Source: an uncultured Lachnospiraceae bacterium
Lineage (GTDB): Bacteria; Bacillota; Clostridia; Lachnospirales; Lachnospiraceae
NCBI GenBank assembly: GCA_947169935.1
Contig: CAMVRS010000001.1
Coordinates: forward strand, 17,566-81,565
Reading direction: 5' to 3'
DNA: 64,000 nucleotides
A program made the position numbers and the translations under genes. Positions within the stretch are counted from its first letter, which is position 1, and every line of letters starts with the position of its first letter. The notes beneath the pieces were generated by a model. The model was not told where the DNA came from. It did not search any database and was given only the letters and a program-made list of their open reading frames with translations. Shown one piece after another: positions 50,668 to 60,974 of this stretch.

Positions 50668-52650
50668 TCATGTCCGGTCTATCCTTAAGGAATAATCACT
50701 CCTGTCGAGTGAAAAATTAACGTTATAATACGGGTCGCCCTTATCAAGGACTTCCTTCCATTTGCTGCGGAAATGCTCGCATTCGCTCTCATAGCGTTCA
50801 GCACCGGGACCGGAAAGATCAGTCCCGCGTGATGCGGATTCATAATGATAAAGCTCACAGAAGGGAGTCCAGATATTCAGCAGTCCCTTCTCCCGCAGCT
50901 TAAGGCAGAAGTCCACATCATTAAGCGCAACGCGAAAATCTTCATCCAGCCCGCCCACTTCTTCATACAGACTTTTCTTTACCATAAGACAGGCTCCGGT
51001 AACTGCGGATACATCCTGGGCGTAACACAGTCTTCCCATATACCCCAGGTTCTCGTAATTGACCCTGTAATGGCTGTGCCCCGCTGTGCGGTGCGCTCCC
51101 AGCTTAAGCACTATGCCTGCATGCTGTATGGTCTTGTCGGGATAATAAAGCTTTGCCCCTACCGCGCCGACATCATCACGCTCCGCATACATCAGCAGTT
51201 CTTCAAGCCAGTTTAAGGTTATCACTTCGGTATCATTATTGAGCAGCAGCAGATAGTCTCCGTCTGCCTGCTTTGCACCGAAATTGTTAACCTTTGAATA
51301 ATTGAACTCACCCTTATATTCGATAACCTTTATCTTCGGGTGGCTCTTTAATTCATCATAATATGCAAATATCTCAGGACTATGGGAATTGTTTTCGATC
51401 ACTATTATCTCGTAGTCCTTATAAGTCGTCTTTTCAATGATGGAATCTATGCATCGTTTGAGCACATCCTTCTGCTCGCAGTTGGGTATCAGTATGGATA
51501 CCTTTGCCGAACGCAGCAGGGGATAATGGATACGGAAAATCGTCTCGAAAGCCCTGGTGGATTCTATGCGGAAATTATCATAACCGCACTTTCTTAAATG
51601 ATCCGCAACAGCGCCCTTTGCCGCATCAATGGCGTATTCCTTTGCGCTGATATCTGCTGCCACGCTGCCCTTATGCGAACGCCAGTAATATAAGATCTTC
51701 GGTATATGTACAATGTGCTTTGCCGCAGAAGTAAGACGCAGTATCATATCATGATCCTGGCTGCCGTCAAACTGGCTGCGGAATAATTCCGTTCCCTCTA
51801 AAAGGCTGCGCTTGAAAACGCTGAAATGGCAGATGTAATTATTCGCCCTCAGATTATCCGGGGAATAATCCGGTTTAAAATGCAGGGTGATCATATTATC
51901 CACGCTGTTACCGTGGAATGTGGTCTCATCACAGTAGATATAATCCGCATCTTCGTTGCAGATGGCTTCCATGTAATAAAACAGCGCTGCAGGATGCAGT
52001 ATATCGTCATGATCATAGAGTCCGATAAAATTCCCTGTAGCCATTTTCAGGCATTCATTGGTATTACCGGAGATACCCTCGTTTTTCTCAAGCTTCTTAT
52101 ATTTTATACGGCTGTCTTTTTCCGCCTCGGCCCTGCAGTACTCACCTACATAAGCATGAGCATCATCCGATCCGTCTGCCAGACATAACTCCCACTTTTC
52201 ATAAGTCTGTGCAAGAACAGCGTCTATGGTATCTTTCAAAAAACCTTTAGGTGTATTATACAAAGGCACCAGGATGGAAAAAGTCACATCCTTATCAAAC
52301 TTAACAGCCTTCTGTCTTGCAGCTTCCTGTGCATCGGGAAAGCTGGCTGTACCGTGCTGCGTCCTTGCCTTTTTTTCAATACTTTTACTCTTTAATTTTC
52401 TGGCTATCCCTCTGGGACCGCCCAGATTCTTTATCCTGTTCTTCTGACGTATAGCCCAGTGCATGCAGACGCGCAGCGGTTTGGAAAGTTTCCACGCCGT
52501 ACTGTTTTTTATACGGTCTATCTGGCGCTGCTTATCCTCGGCAAGAGCCAGCGCCTCCGATAATCTGGTAGCAAGCTGCAGATTCTGATAGCGCTGTTCA
52601 TCCAGTTCCTTTTCAAGTTCTTCTATTGTAGGCATATTACTGTCACTCAT
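50668..52650 (-). CDS. Tandem GT2 glycosyltransferase
   Basis: 660 residues. An N-terminal coiled coil (about 5-50), then a first GT-A domain (FSILVPLYNTPKGFLKDTI, LYDHDDILHP) and a second, complete GT2 domain (VSILIPNCEQKDVLKRCIDS, LLLNNDTEVI, ALNDVDFCLKLREKGL, YESASRGTD). Such tandem enzymes extend rhamnan-type or O-antigen-like glycans in the cytoplasm. Last gene of the surface-glycan unit, 10 bases after the next GT gene. Confidence 0.92.
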   Translation of the reverse strand: MSDSNMPTIEELEKELDEQRYQNLQLATRLSEALALAEDKQRQIDRIKNSTAWKLSKPLRVCMHWAIRQKNRIKNLGGPRGIARKLKSKSIEKKARTQHGTASFPDAQEAARQKAVKFDKDVTFSILVPLYNTPKGFLKDTIDAVLAQTYEKWELCLADGSDDAHAYVGEYCRAEAEKDSRIKYKKLEKNEGISGNTNECLKMATGNFIGLYDHDDILHPAALFYYMEAICNEDADYIYCDETTFHGNSVDNMITLHFKPDYSPDNLRANNYICHFSVFKRSLLEGTELFRSQFDGSQDHDMILRLTSAAKHIVHIPKILYYWRSHKGSVAADISAKEYAIDAAKGAVADHLRKCGYDNFRIESTRAFETIFRIHYPLLRSAKVSILIPNCEQKDVLKRCIDSIIEKTTYKDYEIIVIENNSHSPEIFAYYDELKSHPKIKVIEYKGEFNYSKVNNFGAKQADGDYLLLLNNDTEVITLNWLEELLMYAERDDVGAVGAKLYYPDKTIQHAGIVLKLGAHRTAGHSHYRVNYENLGYMGRLCYAQDVSAVTGACLMVKKSLYEEVGGLDEDFRVALNDVDFCLKLREKGLLNIWTPFCELYHYESASRGTDLSGPGAERYESECEHFRSKWKEVLDKGDPYYNVNFSLDRSDYSLRIDRT

Positions 52651-52660
52651 TGCCCGGTCC

Positions 52661-54589
52661 CTATGCTCTCTCTTCTTTTCTTAATACGGGTATCTGTCCT
52701 TCTGCCATTTTTACAAATGTATCGGTATACCTGACAAAAGGTTTTCCGCTCTTCTTTGATACAAAATACAGACCTATCCTGTATTCTCCGTCTTTCAGAT
52801 CGTCGACGCATATTCTGGCAACAAAGCCCGCCATATCAGCCCCCTGCTGATCCTTCAGCACAGGCTTTACATCCGGACGGTATTTGGAAAACAGCTCCGA
52901 AAGATAAGCGGATCCGTCTTCCCCTATCAGCAGAAGTTTTCTTTCAAACTCCCATATGGGCTGCTTCACAGGCGCCATCCAGCCTTCTATCTTCCACTGT
53001 CTCGAATAGCTGCCGTCATCCGTGAATTCATAATAAACATCTGCGCTGTCTATACAATACTGTGGATTGATATCGAGTCCCAGCTTACGCCTGAGTTTTC
53101 CCATAGGACTTTCAGCAGGAACAGATAACTCTTCCACTTTGGATACTGCGCCTTTCTTTTCAAAATCACGGGCACTGTTTATATTATAATCCACATCCAG
53201 TCTGGTCTGGACCAGATTCTTATTATAGAAAGGATCTCTGCCGTAAAGACCCGGATGCCTCTTATAAAGCTCCAGCCATTCCCACATCCTTCTGGTCTTT
53301 CTCTCATTGCTCTCGTCAGTCCCGCGGCTTACGGATTCGTGATGTATCAGTACCGCATCATTACGCTGTACGTTAAGCCAGCCTTTTTCATAAAGCGAAA
53401 AGCAAAGATCCACATCATTATACGCCACCACCAGTTCCTCAAAGAAACCTCCTACGGTGTTAAACTTTGTCTTCTCAACCGCCAGGCAGGCTCCCGTCAC
53501 GGCGATAACATCCCTGTCGCAGAGATTCATGCCATGATAGATACTGCCCGTATCCCTGCATCCGCCCATCTTGTGTACGGGTCCCAATATGGTATTGGTT
53601 ATTCCGGCATGCTGTATCCGGGGAATCTCATCCCTGTCATAAGGATAATAGAGCTTTGCACCAACGGCACCCACATGGGGCTGCACCGCAACAGCAGCCA
53701 TTATCGACAGCCAGTCACGCCTTATCACTTCGGTATCGTCATTCAAAAACAGCAGCACTTCGCCCGATGCGCGCAGGGCTCCTATATTGCACATGCGTGA
53801 GAAATTAAACTGCATGCGTTCATAGACGTATTCGTAATGATATACATCTTTCATTTTCTCGTATAGCTTGCGGTTTTCCTCCGACGAGCCGTTATCAATT
53901 ATCAGTATCTCCATATCCGGATAATCCGTAAGGCTGGTGATACCGATCAGACAGCGTTCCAGCATGTCGGGATGATCCTTCGAAGGGATTATGACCGAAA
54001 CTTTTACCGGCTTTCGTCCGGGGAAATCCGGAACTATATGTTTTTCTTCCTGATCTTTTATCTCTGCCGGTCCGTTATAGACTATCATATCCAGATGATA
54101 AGGCCTGGTAGTCCTGACCAGCACTTCAAGAACAGCATCCAGATCGTAAGGATCCCTCAGCTGATTTATCTTATCTTTGATAAAGCTTTTACGTATCGCG
54201 ACAAGGCTGCCGAAATAAGGAAGCGACTCATAGGTATCCGGCGACCAGTCCGGCTTGAACCAGGGCGAATGTCTGTCTCCCTTATATGTTTCCACATCTT
54301 CATCACCATAGATGATGTTTACTTCGGGATCATTCTTAAAGACCTCGTACATCTTCTCTATGGCTATGCCGGGAACCTTTCCGTATTCCTTATGGAAGAT
54401 AAGGTAATCCTTATCCGGAAGATAATCAGGTATGCCCTTTTCATAATACAAAAGGGCAAAATGATCCATGAGGCTCAGATCACCGGCCTCAAAAGGCTCA
54501 TTATCCTTTATCCATTGTCTGTAAGGAAACAGATAACTGTTAAGCTCTTCATCATATTCTTTTTTGGCTTTTTCTTCCCAATCCTTCAA
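52661..54589 (-). CDS. GT2 glycosyltransferase with C-terminal beta domain
   Basis: 642 residues. A front segment of about 180 residues (YGDEDVETYKGDRHSPWFKP) looks like a reduced first GT domain, followed by a full GT2 domain (VSVIIPSKDHPDMLERCLIG, LFLNDDTEVIRRDWL, VAYNDVDLCFSLYEKGWL, HHESVSRGTDE). The last 130 residues are a beta-sandwich, similar in layout to that of the 1215-residue fusion protein upstream, and could bind the glycan. It follows that gene by 3 bases. Confidence 0.9.
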   Translation of the reverse strand: MKDWEEKAKKEYDEELNSYLFPYRQWIKDNEPFEAGDLSLMDHFALLYYEKGIPDYLPDKDYLIFHKEYGKVPGIAIEKMYEVFKNDPEVNIIYGDEDVETYKGDRHSPWFKPDWSPDTYESLPYFGSLVAIRKSFIKDKINQLRDPYDLDAVLEVLVRTTRPYHLDMIVYNGPAEIKDQEEKHIVPDFPGRKPVKVSVIIPSKDHPDMLERCLIGITSLTDYPDMEILIIDNGSSEENRKLYEKMKDVYHYEYVYERMQFNFSRMCNIGALRASGEVLLFLNDDTEVIRRDWLSIMAAVAVQPHVGAVGAKLYYPYDRDEIPRIQHAGITNTILGPVHKMGGCRDTGSIYHGMNLCDRDVIAVTGACLAVEKTKFNTVGGFFEELVVAYNDVDLCFSLYEKGWLNVQRNDAVLIHHESVSRGTDESNERKTRRMWEWLELYKRHPGLYGRDPFYNKNLVQTRLDVDYNINSARDFEKKGAVSKVEELSVPAESPMGKLRRKLGLDINPQYCIDSADVYYEFTDDGSYSRQWKIEGWMAPVKQPIWEFERKLLLIGEDGSAYLSELFSKYRPDVKPVLKDQQGADMAGFVARICVDDLKDGEYRIGLYFVSKKSGKPFVRYTDTFVKMAEGQIPVLRKEERA

Positions 54590-54592
54590 ATC

Positions 54593-57500
54593 CTATTCCA
54601 CCTTAAGGACTTTATCTGCTTTATTAAATAACCTCTGTCTGGATATCCGGCTCCTGGCCTCTACCCAAAGACTGTATTCACCTTTCGGTAATGCTTCTTT
54701 TGCGATGCGTGCCGTAAGTCCGGAGAGCGCTACGTTTTTCTGGTATCTGTATATCTTTTCCACATCTGCTCTGTAACGGCGCTTTACGGGAAGCACATAC
54801 TTCCTTCCCTCACCTTCAAGATATGCATAAAAATGATAATCCGCATTATCCCAGTTAAGTACATGCACATGAAGATCTATGCCTATGATATCCGTGCCCG
54901 GCTCTTTTTCCATATGATCTGTCTTGATCATCAGCGCCTGGTTTACCGGAGCAAAGCCTTTTTTGTCTTTGATCTGCTGAAGCTGGGCTGTTACCGGAAC
55001 TTTCTTCCTCTCGTAAGGGCGGGCTTCTTCATATACATTACTCTCATCACTCAGACGCTCATGTTCATACGGATCAACAGCTATATATCCGGGATTGCGT
55101 CCGTACAGCTTAAGGAGTTCATCGTGAAGTCTCTTTATCTTCTCCGGATCTTCCTTATCATCACCGCGTGATGCGGATTCATAATGTGTTATCTTTACAT
55201 CATTCCTGATAACATTTCTTAAGCCCTGCTTATGAAGCCGCATGCACAGATCCACATCATTATAAGCCACCGGAAGTCCTTCATAAAAACCTTCCATCTG
55301 ATCGAAGTTCTCTCTCGTGATGGCCAGGCATGCTGCAGTAACTGCCAGCACATTTCGTATGCCCCTGTTACGTCCCCTGTCATAAGAATATTTATCACAC
55401 AGACCCTGCAGCCTGTGTATGGGTCCTCCTCCTATATTGGAAACGCCGCAATGCTGGATCTTAAAGTCATCACCGGGATACAGCAGCTTGGCTCCCACAG
55501 CGCCCACGCCGGGTATCATCGCATGTCCTGCCATACGTTCTATCCAGTCGGGACTTATTATCTGCGTATCATCATTTAAAAATATCAGCACATTTCCTTT
55601 TGTTTCTTTTGCTGCAGTATTGCACATTGCCGCAAAATTAAAGTCCGTTTTATTGTACAGATATCTAACGTCATATTCTTTTGCAAGCTTTTCGTATCTT
55701 TCCCTGTTAAGTCCCACAGAGCCGTTATCTATTGCTATTATCTCAGGATCCTTATATGTGCTGATCTCTCTTATGGACTTTACGCAGTTCTTAAACATTT
55801 CCGGATGATCTTTGGTAGGTATTATAATGCTTGCCCGGATATCATCCTGCATATATACAGGATACAGATACCCGTCGGATTCCTGTTCAAATCTGCACCT
55901 TATCTTATACTTCTCCAGGAACAGCTCTTTCAGGCGGGCGTATTCCGGCGCCGATCCCAGAGCATTGGCTATCAGCATGTTTCCCGAGCTTTCTATTTCT
56001 TCAAATATCTTATGAAACAGCGGTTTGGTATGGATATGCAAAGGCGTTTTATCGTTCCCAAGCCATATGCATATGGAATAGATAAACTTATAACCTTTGC
56101 TGTTACGCAGCTCTTCCGGCATTCCTGTAACAGCAGGCGCAAGCGCTTCGCGGCGCACGGCAAATATACCGCCAAGGAAGAAATACGAAAGCATGGTATC
56201 TATGGACCAGTCCGGTTTATAGTACGGATACCGGCAATATCCATCCTTGCAGAGTATATCCTCATCCGCATACAGCCATGTACATTCCGGATTCGCTTCA
56301 AACTGTGATTCGATTATTCCTACGGCGTCTATCTCCAGCTTACCGCCGTCCGCCGCAAATATAACAAACTCACCGGCTCCCTTAAGATTTTCCATGCAGG
56401 CTTCCGTATAAGGCATAAGGGTGCAGCGTCTTCCCAGCTTTCTTATCCTCACCTCGGAAGTAGCTCCGGGCTTATAGGGATAAGGATCTTTCTGTCTTTC
56501 AAGCTCTTTCTTATATTCCTCCAGAGCCTTTTCATGCCAGGAGGACTGTAGCCTCTGCTTGAACTTGCTTTTGGCACGTTCTTCAGTGATCAGCTCCTCA
56601 TGGGGGATTTCTTTTTCTTTTACGGCATTGATCACTTCATTACCGAAAAGCTCATTCAGTTCTCCAAGCGCAAGCCTGCTGCCTGTCACGCTCTTCTGGA
56701 ATTCCCTCTCACGTTTCCGGAGTTCCTGCATATCAAAACTCTCGGGTAAGAAGGGAATAGCCTTTCTGACCTTTGTGATATCAAGCCTGTTCCCGTTTGC
56801 GTTATATTCCTTAAAGAGATATATACCTCTTACGGTATTACGTATCAGTTCGGCCCTTTCGGCACCTGCCCATTCATAATCTATAAGCGTCCAGCCATTT
56901 CCGTCATAGATAAGATTTCCAAGCTGCATATCGGGATCACTGATCAGAACCTTATTATTCAGCTGCTGGAACTTTCCGTAGGCGGTAAGGAGCTCATTTA
57001 TCTTATCGTCATCGCCTTTAACAATGGCGCGGCTCAATACCTCATCCATGGTACTGCCTTCAATAAAGGGAAACTTAACGCCTTCCTTATCATCTGTCGG
57101 TGAAGCAGGGCAGACATGCAGCTCACTCCCCTTAAAACTATCGGAAAGCTCTTTGCAGAGTCTGCACAGCTTTTGTATATGATCCTTTGCCTCCGGTTTT
57201 GCGGGATACTTCTCCACACTTATGCCGCCGGCTTCTTTTACCATATCCGTTCTTATCGCATATACGGCATCCCTGTCATTGGAATATTTACTGTATATCA
57301 CTTTGGGCTGTTCCCCAAGTACCAGCAGATAAGAATTTGAAAATACAGGGAAAAGGCCGTCCCGCAGCATAGCGTCATAAGCCTTACCCTCGTCGAATAA
57401 TTCCATCCTGTCACGGTCCAGCTTAAGCTTGTTGGTATTAAGCTCTCCCTCTTTAGGAAGGCGTTCATCGGAATAAAGACTCATCATAAACTTATAATCC

Positions 57501-58240
57501 GGATAAGGATAATAGAAATGATAGTCACTGACTCCTTCTGCCTTAAGCAGCTTTTCCAGCGCAGGTCTTGAAAAAGTCTTTACCACTCCGCCTTCGGGAT
57601 AATCCTCGATGCCCTTAAAGAATTCACCGAGATGATCTTCCCTGGCGCCGCCGAAATACTTCATTCCCAGACGGTTCTCTATTGCTATTACAATGATACC
57701 GTCTTTGCTTATATGCTTTCTGATTATCTTCAGGAAACTTCCGTAGGGATCTTCATCATGTATATAGCTTGCAGCGTATTCAAATACCCCTATCAGGAAT
57801 ATGGCATCGTAATCCGTATCCAGTGTGGGTTCAATATCCTCAAAATTGCCCACATGGATGCACATATTCTCTGCATCTTTATGTCTGTAGGCGTTGATCA
57901 GGCTTCGCTTTTTTGAAAGATCCACGCAGTCGAGTCTGCCCGCTTTTTCAAGCAGTGCGCCGCTTATGGCTCCGCAGCCGGCTCCCACTTCAAGAACCTT
58001 GGCGTCCTTTTTAAGTCTTAACCAGCTTACTATGTTTTCCCTTATGTCCGATAAATGGTACAGAATGGGCCATTTAAGACGCTGCGCTATAACAGACTGA
58101 TACTCATCCTGCCTGTGGGTCTTAACTATGTCAAGAAGCTCATCTTCCACCTCTCCGTCACAGTACAGATCTTCACCACTGTACCTTGACAGGTCCAGAG
58201 CCACTTTTCCTATGTATTCTGTATTATCACTGCTGCTCAT
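54593..58240 (-). CDS. Methyltransferase - kinase-like - GT2 fusion (WbdD-like glycan capping enzyme)
   Basis: 1215 residues. Residues about 40-260: SAM methyltransferase with LEVGAGCG (83-90). Residues about 320-480: protein-kinase-like fold with Lys344 (VEKYP), Asp437/Asn442 in SDPDMQLGNLIYD and Asp454 in TLIDYEW, all the catalytic positions of a small-molecule kinase. Residues about 600-750: a reduced GT-like segment. Residues about 795-1060: GT2 domain (IIIPTKDHPEMF, FLNDDTQIISPDWI, VAYNDVDLCMRLHKQGL). The last 120 residues form a beta domain. In E. coli O9a, WbdD is a methyltransferase-kinase that caps the glycan with methyl phosphate, which the Wzt carbohydrate-binding domain recognises. 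Here the same pair is fused to a glycosyltransferase and overlaps the wzt gene by 4 bases. Capping function is inference. Confidence 0.85.
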   Translation of the reverse strand: MSSSDNTEYIGKVALDLSRYSGEDLYCDGEVEDELLDIVKTHRQDEYQSVIAQRLKWPILYHLSDIRENIVSWLRLKKDAKVLEVGAGCGAISGALLEKAGRLDCVDLSKKRSLINAYRHKDAENMCIHVGNFEDIEPTLDTDYDAIFLIGVFEYAASYIHDEDPYGSFLKIIRKHISKDGIIVIAIENRLGMKYFGGAREDHLGEFFKGIEDYPEGGVVKTFSRPALEKLLKAEGVSDYHFYYPYPDYKFMMSLYSDERLPKEGELNTNKLKLDRDRMELFDEGKAYDAMLRDGLFPVFSNSYLLVLGEQPKVIYSKYSNDRDAVYAIRTDMVKEAGGISVEKYPAKPEAKDHIQKLCRLCKELSDSFKGSELHVCPASPTDDKEGVKFPFIEGSTMDEVLSRAIVKGDDDKINELLTAYGKFQQLNNKVLISDPDMQLGNLIYDGNGWTLIDYEWAGAERAELIRNTVRGIYLFKEYNANGNRLDITKVRKAIPFLPESFDMQELRKREREFQKSVTGSRLALGELNELFGNEVINAVKEKEIPHEELITEERAKSKFKQRLQSSWHEKALEEYKKELERQKDPYPYKPGATSEVRIRKLGRRCTLMPYTEACMENLKGAGEFVIFAADGGKLEIDAVGIIESQFEANPECTWLYADEDILCKDGYCRYPYYKPDWSIDTMLSYFFLGGIFAVRREALAPAVTGMPEELRNSKGYKFIYSICIWLGNDKTPLHIHTKPLFHKIFEEIESSGNMLIANALGSAPEYARLKELFLEKYKIRCRFEQESDGYLYPVYMQDDIRASIIIPTKDHPEMFKNCVKSIREISTYKDPEIIAIDNGSVGLNRERYEKLAKEYDVRYLYNKTDFNFAAMCNTAAKETKGNVLIFLNDDTQIISPDWIERMAGHAMIPGVGAVGAKLLYPGDDFKIQHCGVSNIGGGPIHRLQGLCDKYSYDRGRNRGIRNVLAVTAACLAITRENFDQMEGFYEGLPVAYNDVDLCMRLHKQGLRNVIRNDVKITHYESASRGDDKEDPEKIKRLHDELLKLYGRNPGYIAVDPYEHERLSDESNVYEEARPYERKKVPVTAQLQQIKDKKGFAPVNQALMIKTDHMEKEPGTDIIGIDLHVHVLNWDNADYHFYAYLEGEGRKYVLPVKRRYRADVEKIYRYQKNVALSGLTARIAKEALPKGEYSLWVEARSRISRQRLFNKADKVLKVE

Positions 58241-59472
58241 AGATCCTTAATCTCTATCTTCGAATTCATATCATAAAAACCTACGGTATTTTTGTCTGAT
58301 ATGACCGTAACATGCAGGGCATCATACAGTCTGTGATATACCGTAAAGTCTTCACCTTCATATCCCGTGCAGCCAAAAGAGAGCAGATACTCTCCTCCCT
58401 GCAGATCCACCTTCTGTGTAAAGATGATCTCTTTTTTCTCACCGGCTTTAGTGTCCGATAAAAAGGACTTTTCAAACATGGTATTGGTACCAGTGATATC
58501 CGTACCTTTTACATCTTTAAATGTAAAAGCAAATATCGGAGCCGGAAGATCTTCCTTAATGCTCACGATCATATGTATCGAACATTCGTCACCCTTGATG
58601 AGTGCATTTGTCCTTACGCCGTTTTTATCGCATACAAATACTTCTTCAATTGCAGCTTTTCCCGAACCGTATTCCAGCGCATCGCTGTTTTCTCCGGGAT
58701 TATTATCTCCGCCTACGTTTATATTCTCATCGGCGTCATACTGGCCCACCAGAACCTGTTTATAAACATCCAGCATTTCCTTGGGTCTGCCCTCGCCCAG
58801 CTTCCTTCCCTTTTCCAGAAGGATCACGCGGTCGCAGTATTTTGCGATACTCGACATGTCATGGCTTACGAAAATAATGGTCCTTCCCTCTGCCTTAAAT
58901 TCTTCAAACTTGCGGTAGCACTTGGCCTGGAAGAAAACATCGCCTACGGAAAGCGCCTCATCAACTATCAGTATCTCCGGATCGATATTTATAGCCAGCG
59001 CAAAAGCCAGACGGACAAACATACCCGAAGAATAAGTCTTTACCGGCTGATAAACGAAGTCTCCTATATCGGCAAAATCCAGTATGTCCTGTAGTCTGTC
59101 ATTGATCTCCTTTTCGGAGAAGCCTGTCATGGTACCGTTAAGATAAATATTCTCGATACCTGTATATTCATTATTGAAGCCCGCGCCCAGTTCCAGCAGC
59201 GCAGAGATACGGCCGTTTACATTGACCTCCCCCGAAGTGGGCGTCAGGACACCGGTGATTATCTTGAGTATCGTGGATTTACCGGATCCGTTGGTTCCGA
59301 TAAGTCCCACAGTTTCTCCTTTAGACACGCAAAAACTCACGTCGTGAAGGGCGTGATGATCCTTATGCCTGGGGTGTCTGGTCAGATGAAGCGCCTCCCT
59401 TACCCGGTCGGAATTCTTCTCGTACAGACGGTAGGTCTTACATAAATTTTTTACTTCAATTACAGTTTCCAT
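58237..59472 (-). CDS. Wzt-like ABC transporter ATPase with C-terminal glycan-binding domain
   Basis: 411 residues. ATPase domain about 1-240: Walker A GTNGSGKSTILK, signature YSSGMFVRL, Walker B ILIVDEALSVGDV. A C-terminal beta domain (about 275-411) matches the Wzt_C type that reads the chain end of the glycan. Pairs with the permease 41 bases upstream. The stop overlaps the start of the fusion enzyme, so the two are coupled. Confidence 0.92.
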   Translation of the reverse strand: METVIEVKNLCKTYRLYEKNSDRVREALHLTRHPRHKDHHALHDVSFCVSKGETVGLIGTNGSGKSTILKIITGVLTPTSGEVNVNGRISALLELGAGFNNEYTGIENIYLNGTMTGFSEKEINDRLQDILDFADIGDFVYQPVKTYSSGMFVRLAFALAINIDPEILIVDEALSVGDVFFQAKCYRKFEEFKAEGRTIIFVSHDMSSIAKYCDRVILLEKGRKLGEGRPKEMLDVYKQVLVGQYDADENINVGGDNNPGENSDALEYGSGKAAIEEVFVCDKNGVRTNALIKGDECSIHMIVSIKEDLPAPIFAFTFKDVKGTDITGTNTMFEKSFLSDTKAGEKKEIIFTQKVDLQGGEYLLSFGCTGYEGEDFTVYHRLYDALHVTVISDKNTVGFYDMNSKIEIKDL

Positions 59473-59513
59473 CTATATACATCAGCAGGCAAAATTACCG
59501 TCTGCCGTTTCCG

Positions 59514-60317
59514 TCATAATACATCGGCAAAGTGCGGTTTAAGGCTTCTGTATACGCTGCGTCCTATCAGGAACAGCACCACCGTAAATGCCCAGAAGTA
59601 CAGATTGAGCCAGCCTTCCCGCCAGAACCATCTGCCTTCAAATAAAGCTCCCCTGTACCCGTTTACTATATAATACACAGGGTTGAGCTTGAATAAGATC
59701 CGTAAAGGTTCCCATTTCCCTTTAAGAAAAGTGATGTCCCAAAGTATGGGAGTAGCCCACATGCCTATCTGCAGCAGTATGTTTATTATCTGGTTTAAGT
59801 CCCTGAAGAATATCACCACAGATGAGGTGATATATGAAAAAGCAAGCACCAGAGCAAACATACAAAAGCTGTAGTAGGGCAGCTGTATCATATGTATATC
59901 CGGCTTCATTCCGTAGAAGAAATACATCAGTATCAGCACCAGCATGAAGAACAGATGTACAAAACTCGATCCCACCATCTTGACAAGGGGCAGCAGCTTT
60001 ATCTCGAAAACCACTTTCTTTACCAGATAATTATACTGCAGAAAAGCCTGCATACCCTGCATCATGGTCTCGTTAAAATAGAACCAGGGCACAAGCCCCG
60101 CCGTGAGCCACAGAACATAGGGTGCTTCTATACCGCTGGCCAAAAGCTGGGCACGGTTATCAAAGACCACTTCAAATACGAAATAATAAAGAACCACGGT
60201 CACCACCGGCTGTACCAGGGCCCAGATCACGCCCAGATACGATCCGGCGTAACGCGTTTTAAAGTCGTTCTTCGCCAGCTTCCATATCAGTCTGCTTTTG
60301 TCGGGAGCATGGTTCAT
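59514..60317 (-). CDS. Wzm-like ABC-2 transporter permease
   Basis: 267 residues, about six membrane helices. Typical TagG/Wzm opening RYAGSYLGVIWALVQPVVTV and the INILLQIGMWATPILWD segment. Exports an undecaprenyl-linked glycan across the membrane with the Wzt-like ATPase. Its start overlaps the rfbC stop by 4 bases. Confidence 0.92.
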   Translation of the reverse strand: MNHAPDKSRLIWKLAKNDFKTRYAGSYLGVIWALVQPVVTVVLYYFVFEVVFDNRAQLLASGIEAPYVLWLTAGLVPWFYFNETMMQGMQAFLQYNYLVKKVVFEIKLLPLVKMVGSSFVHLFFMLVLILMYFFYGMKPDIHMIQLPYYSFCMFALVLAFSYITSSVVIFFRDLNQIINILLQIGMWATPILWDITFLKGKWEPLRILFKLNPVYYIVNGYRGALFEGRWFWREGWLNLYFWAFTVVLFLIGRSVYRSLKPHFADVL

Positions 60318-60865
60318 TTGCGGTAATCCTTTATGCCTCCCCAGTTTCTGTCACGCTCGATAATGTTGAGCTCCATGCCTTCGGGGATAGGCCATTCTAT
60401 CCCTATATCGGGATCGTTATAGCAGAGTCCGCCTTCATCTCCCGGATGATAAAAATCGCTGCATTTATAGCAGAATTCCGCATAATCGGAAAGAACCAGA
60501 AAGCCGTGCGCAAAACCTTCGGGAATGAAGAACTGCTTCTTATTTTCTTCGGAAAGAAGCTCTCCGTGCCACTTGCCGAAAGTCTTTGATCCTTCGCGCA
60601 GATCCACGGCAACATCATATACTTCTCCGCGTATCACACGTACCAGCTTTGCCTGGGGATGGTTTATCTGGAAATGCAGTCCGCGCAGTACTCCCTTTGT
60701 GGAGGAGGACTGGTTATCCTGCACGAATACTTTATCTACGCCCGCTTCTTTAAAATCATTATACTGATAGGTCTCCATGAAATACCCGCGCGCGTCGCCG
60801 TGTACGGTGGGGGTGATTATCCTAAGACCTTCGATGTCACAGGTTTCTACGGTTAGCTTACCCAT
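60314..60865 (-). CDS. rfbC: dTDP-4-dehydrorhamnose 3,5-epimerase
   Basis: 183 residues, the usual length. VLRGLHFQINHPQAKLVRVI contains the catalytic His, and FCYKCSDFYHP the conserved Tyr. Third step of dTDP-L-rhamnose synthesis. No rfbD is visible; it may lie to the right of the window or elsewhere. GGAGAAATATT precedes the start. Confidence 0.95.
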   Translation of the reverse strand: MGKLTVETCDIEGLRIITPTVHGDARGYFMETYQYNDFKEAGVDKVFVQDNQSSSTKGVLRGLHFQINHPQAKLVRVIRGEVYDVAVDLREGSKTFGKWHGELLSEENKKQFFIPEGFAHGFLVLSDYAEFCYKCSDFYHPGDEGGLCYNDPDIGIEWPIPEGMELNIIERDRNWGGIKDYRK

Positions 60866-60905
60866 AATATTTCTCCTTAAGTTATTATTCTGAATTTACA
60901 CACAT

Positions 60906-60974
60906 AAGATTCTTCGCTTCGCTCAGAATGACAAAGCCGTGTCATCCTGAGGGCGTTTACGCCCGAAGGATCTT
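60906..60974. repeat. Dispersed palindromic repeat, copy 5
   Basis: AAGATTCTTCGCTTCGCTCA, then GAATGAC, a 9-base gap, GTCATCCTGAGGGCGTTTAC, then GCCCGAAGGATCTT. The right end overlaps the stop codon of the GH25 gene, so it can form a hairpin right after that gene. Confidence 0.85.
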
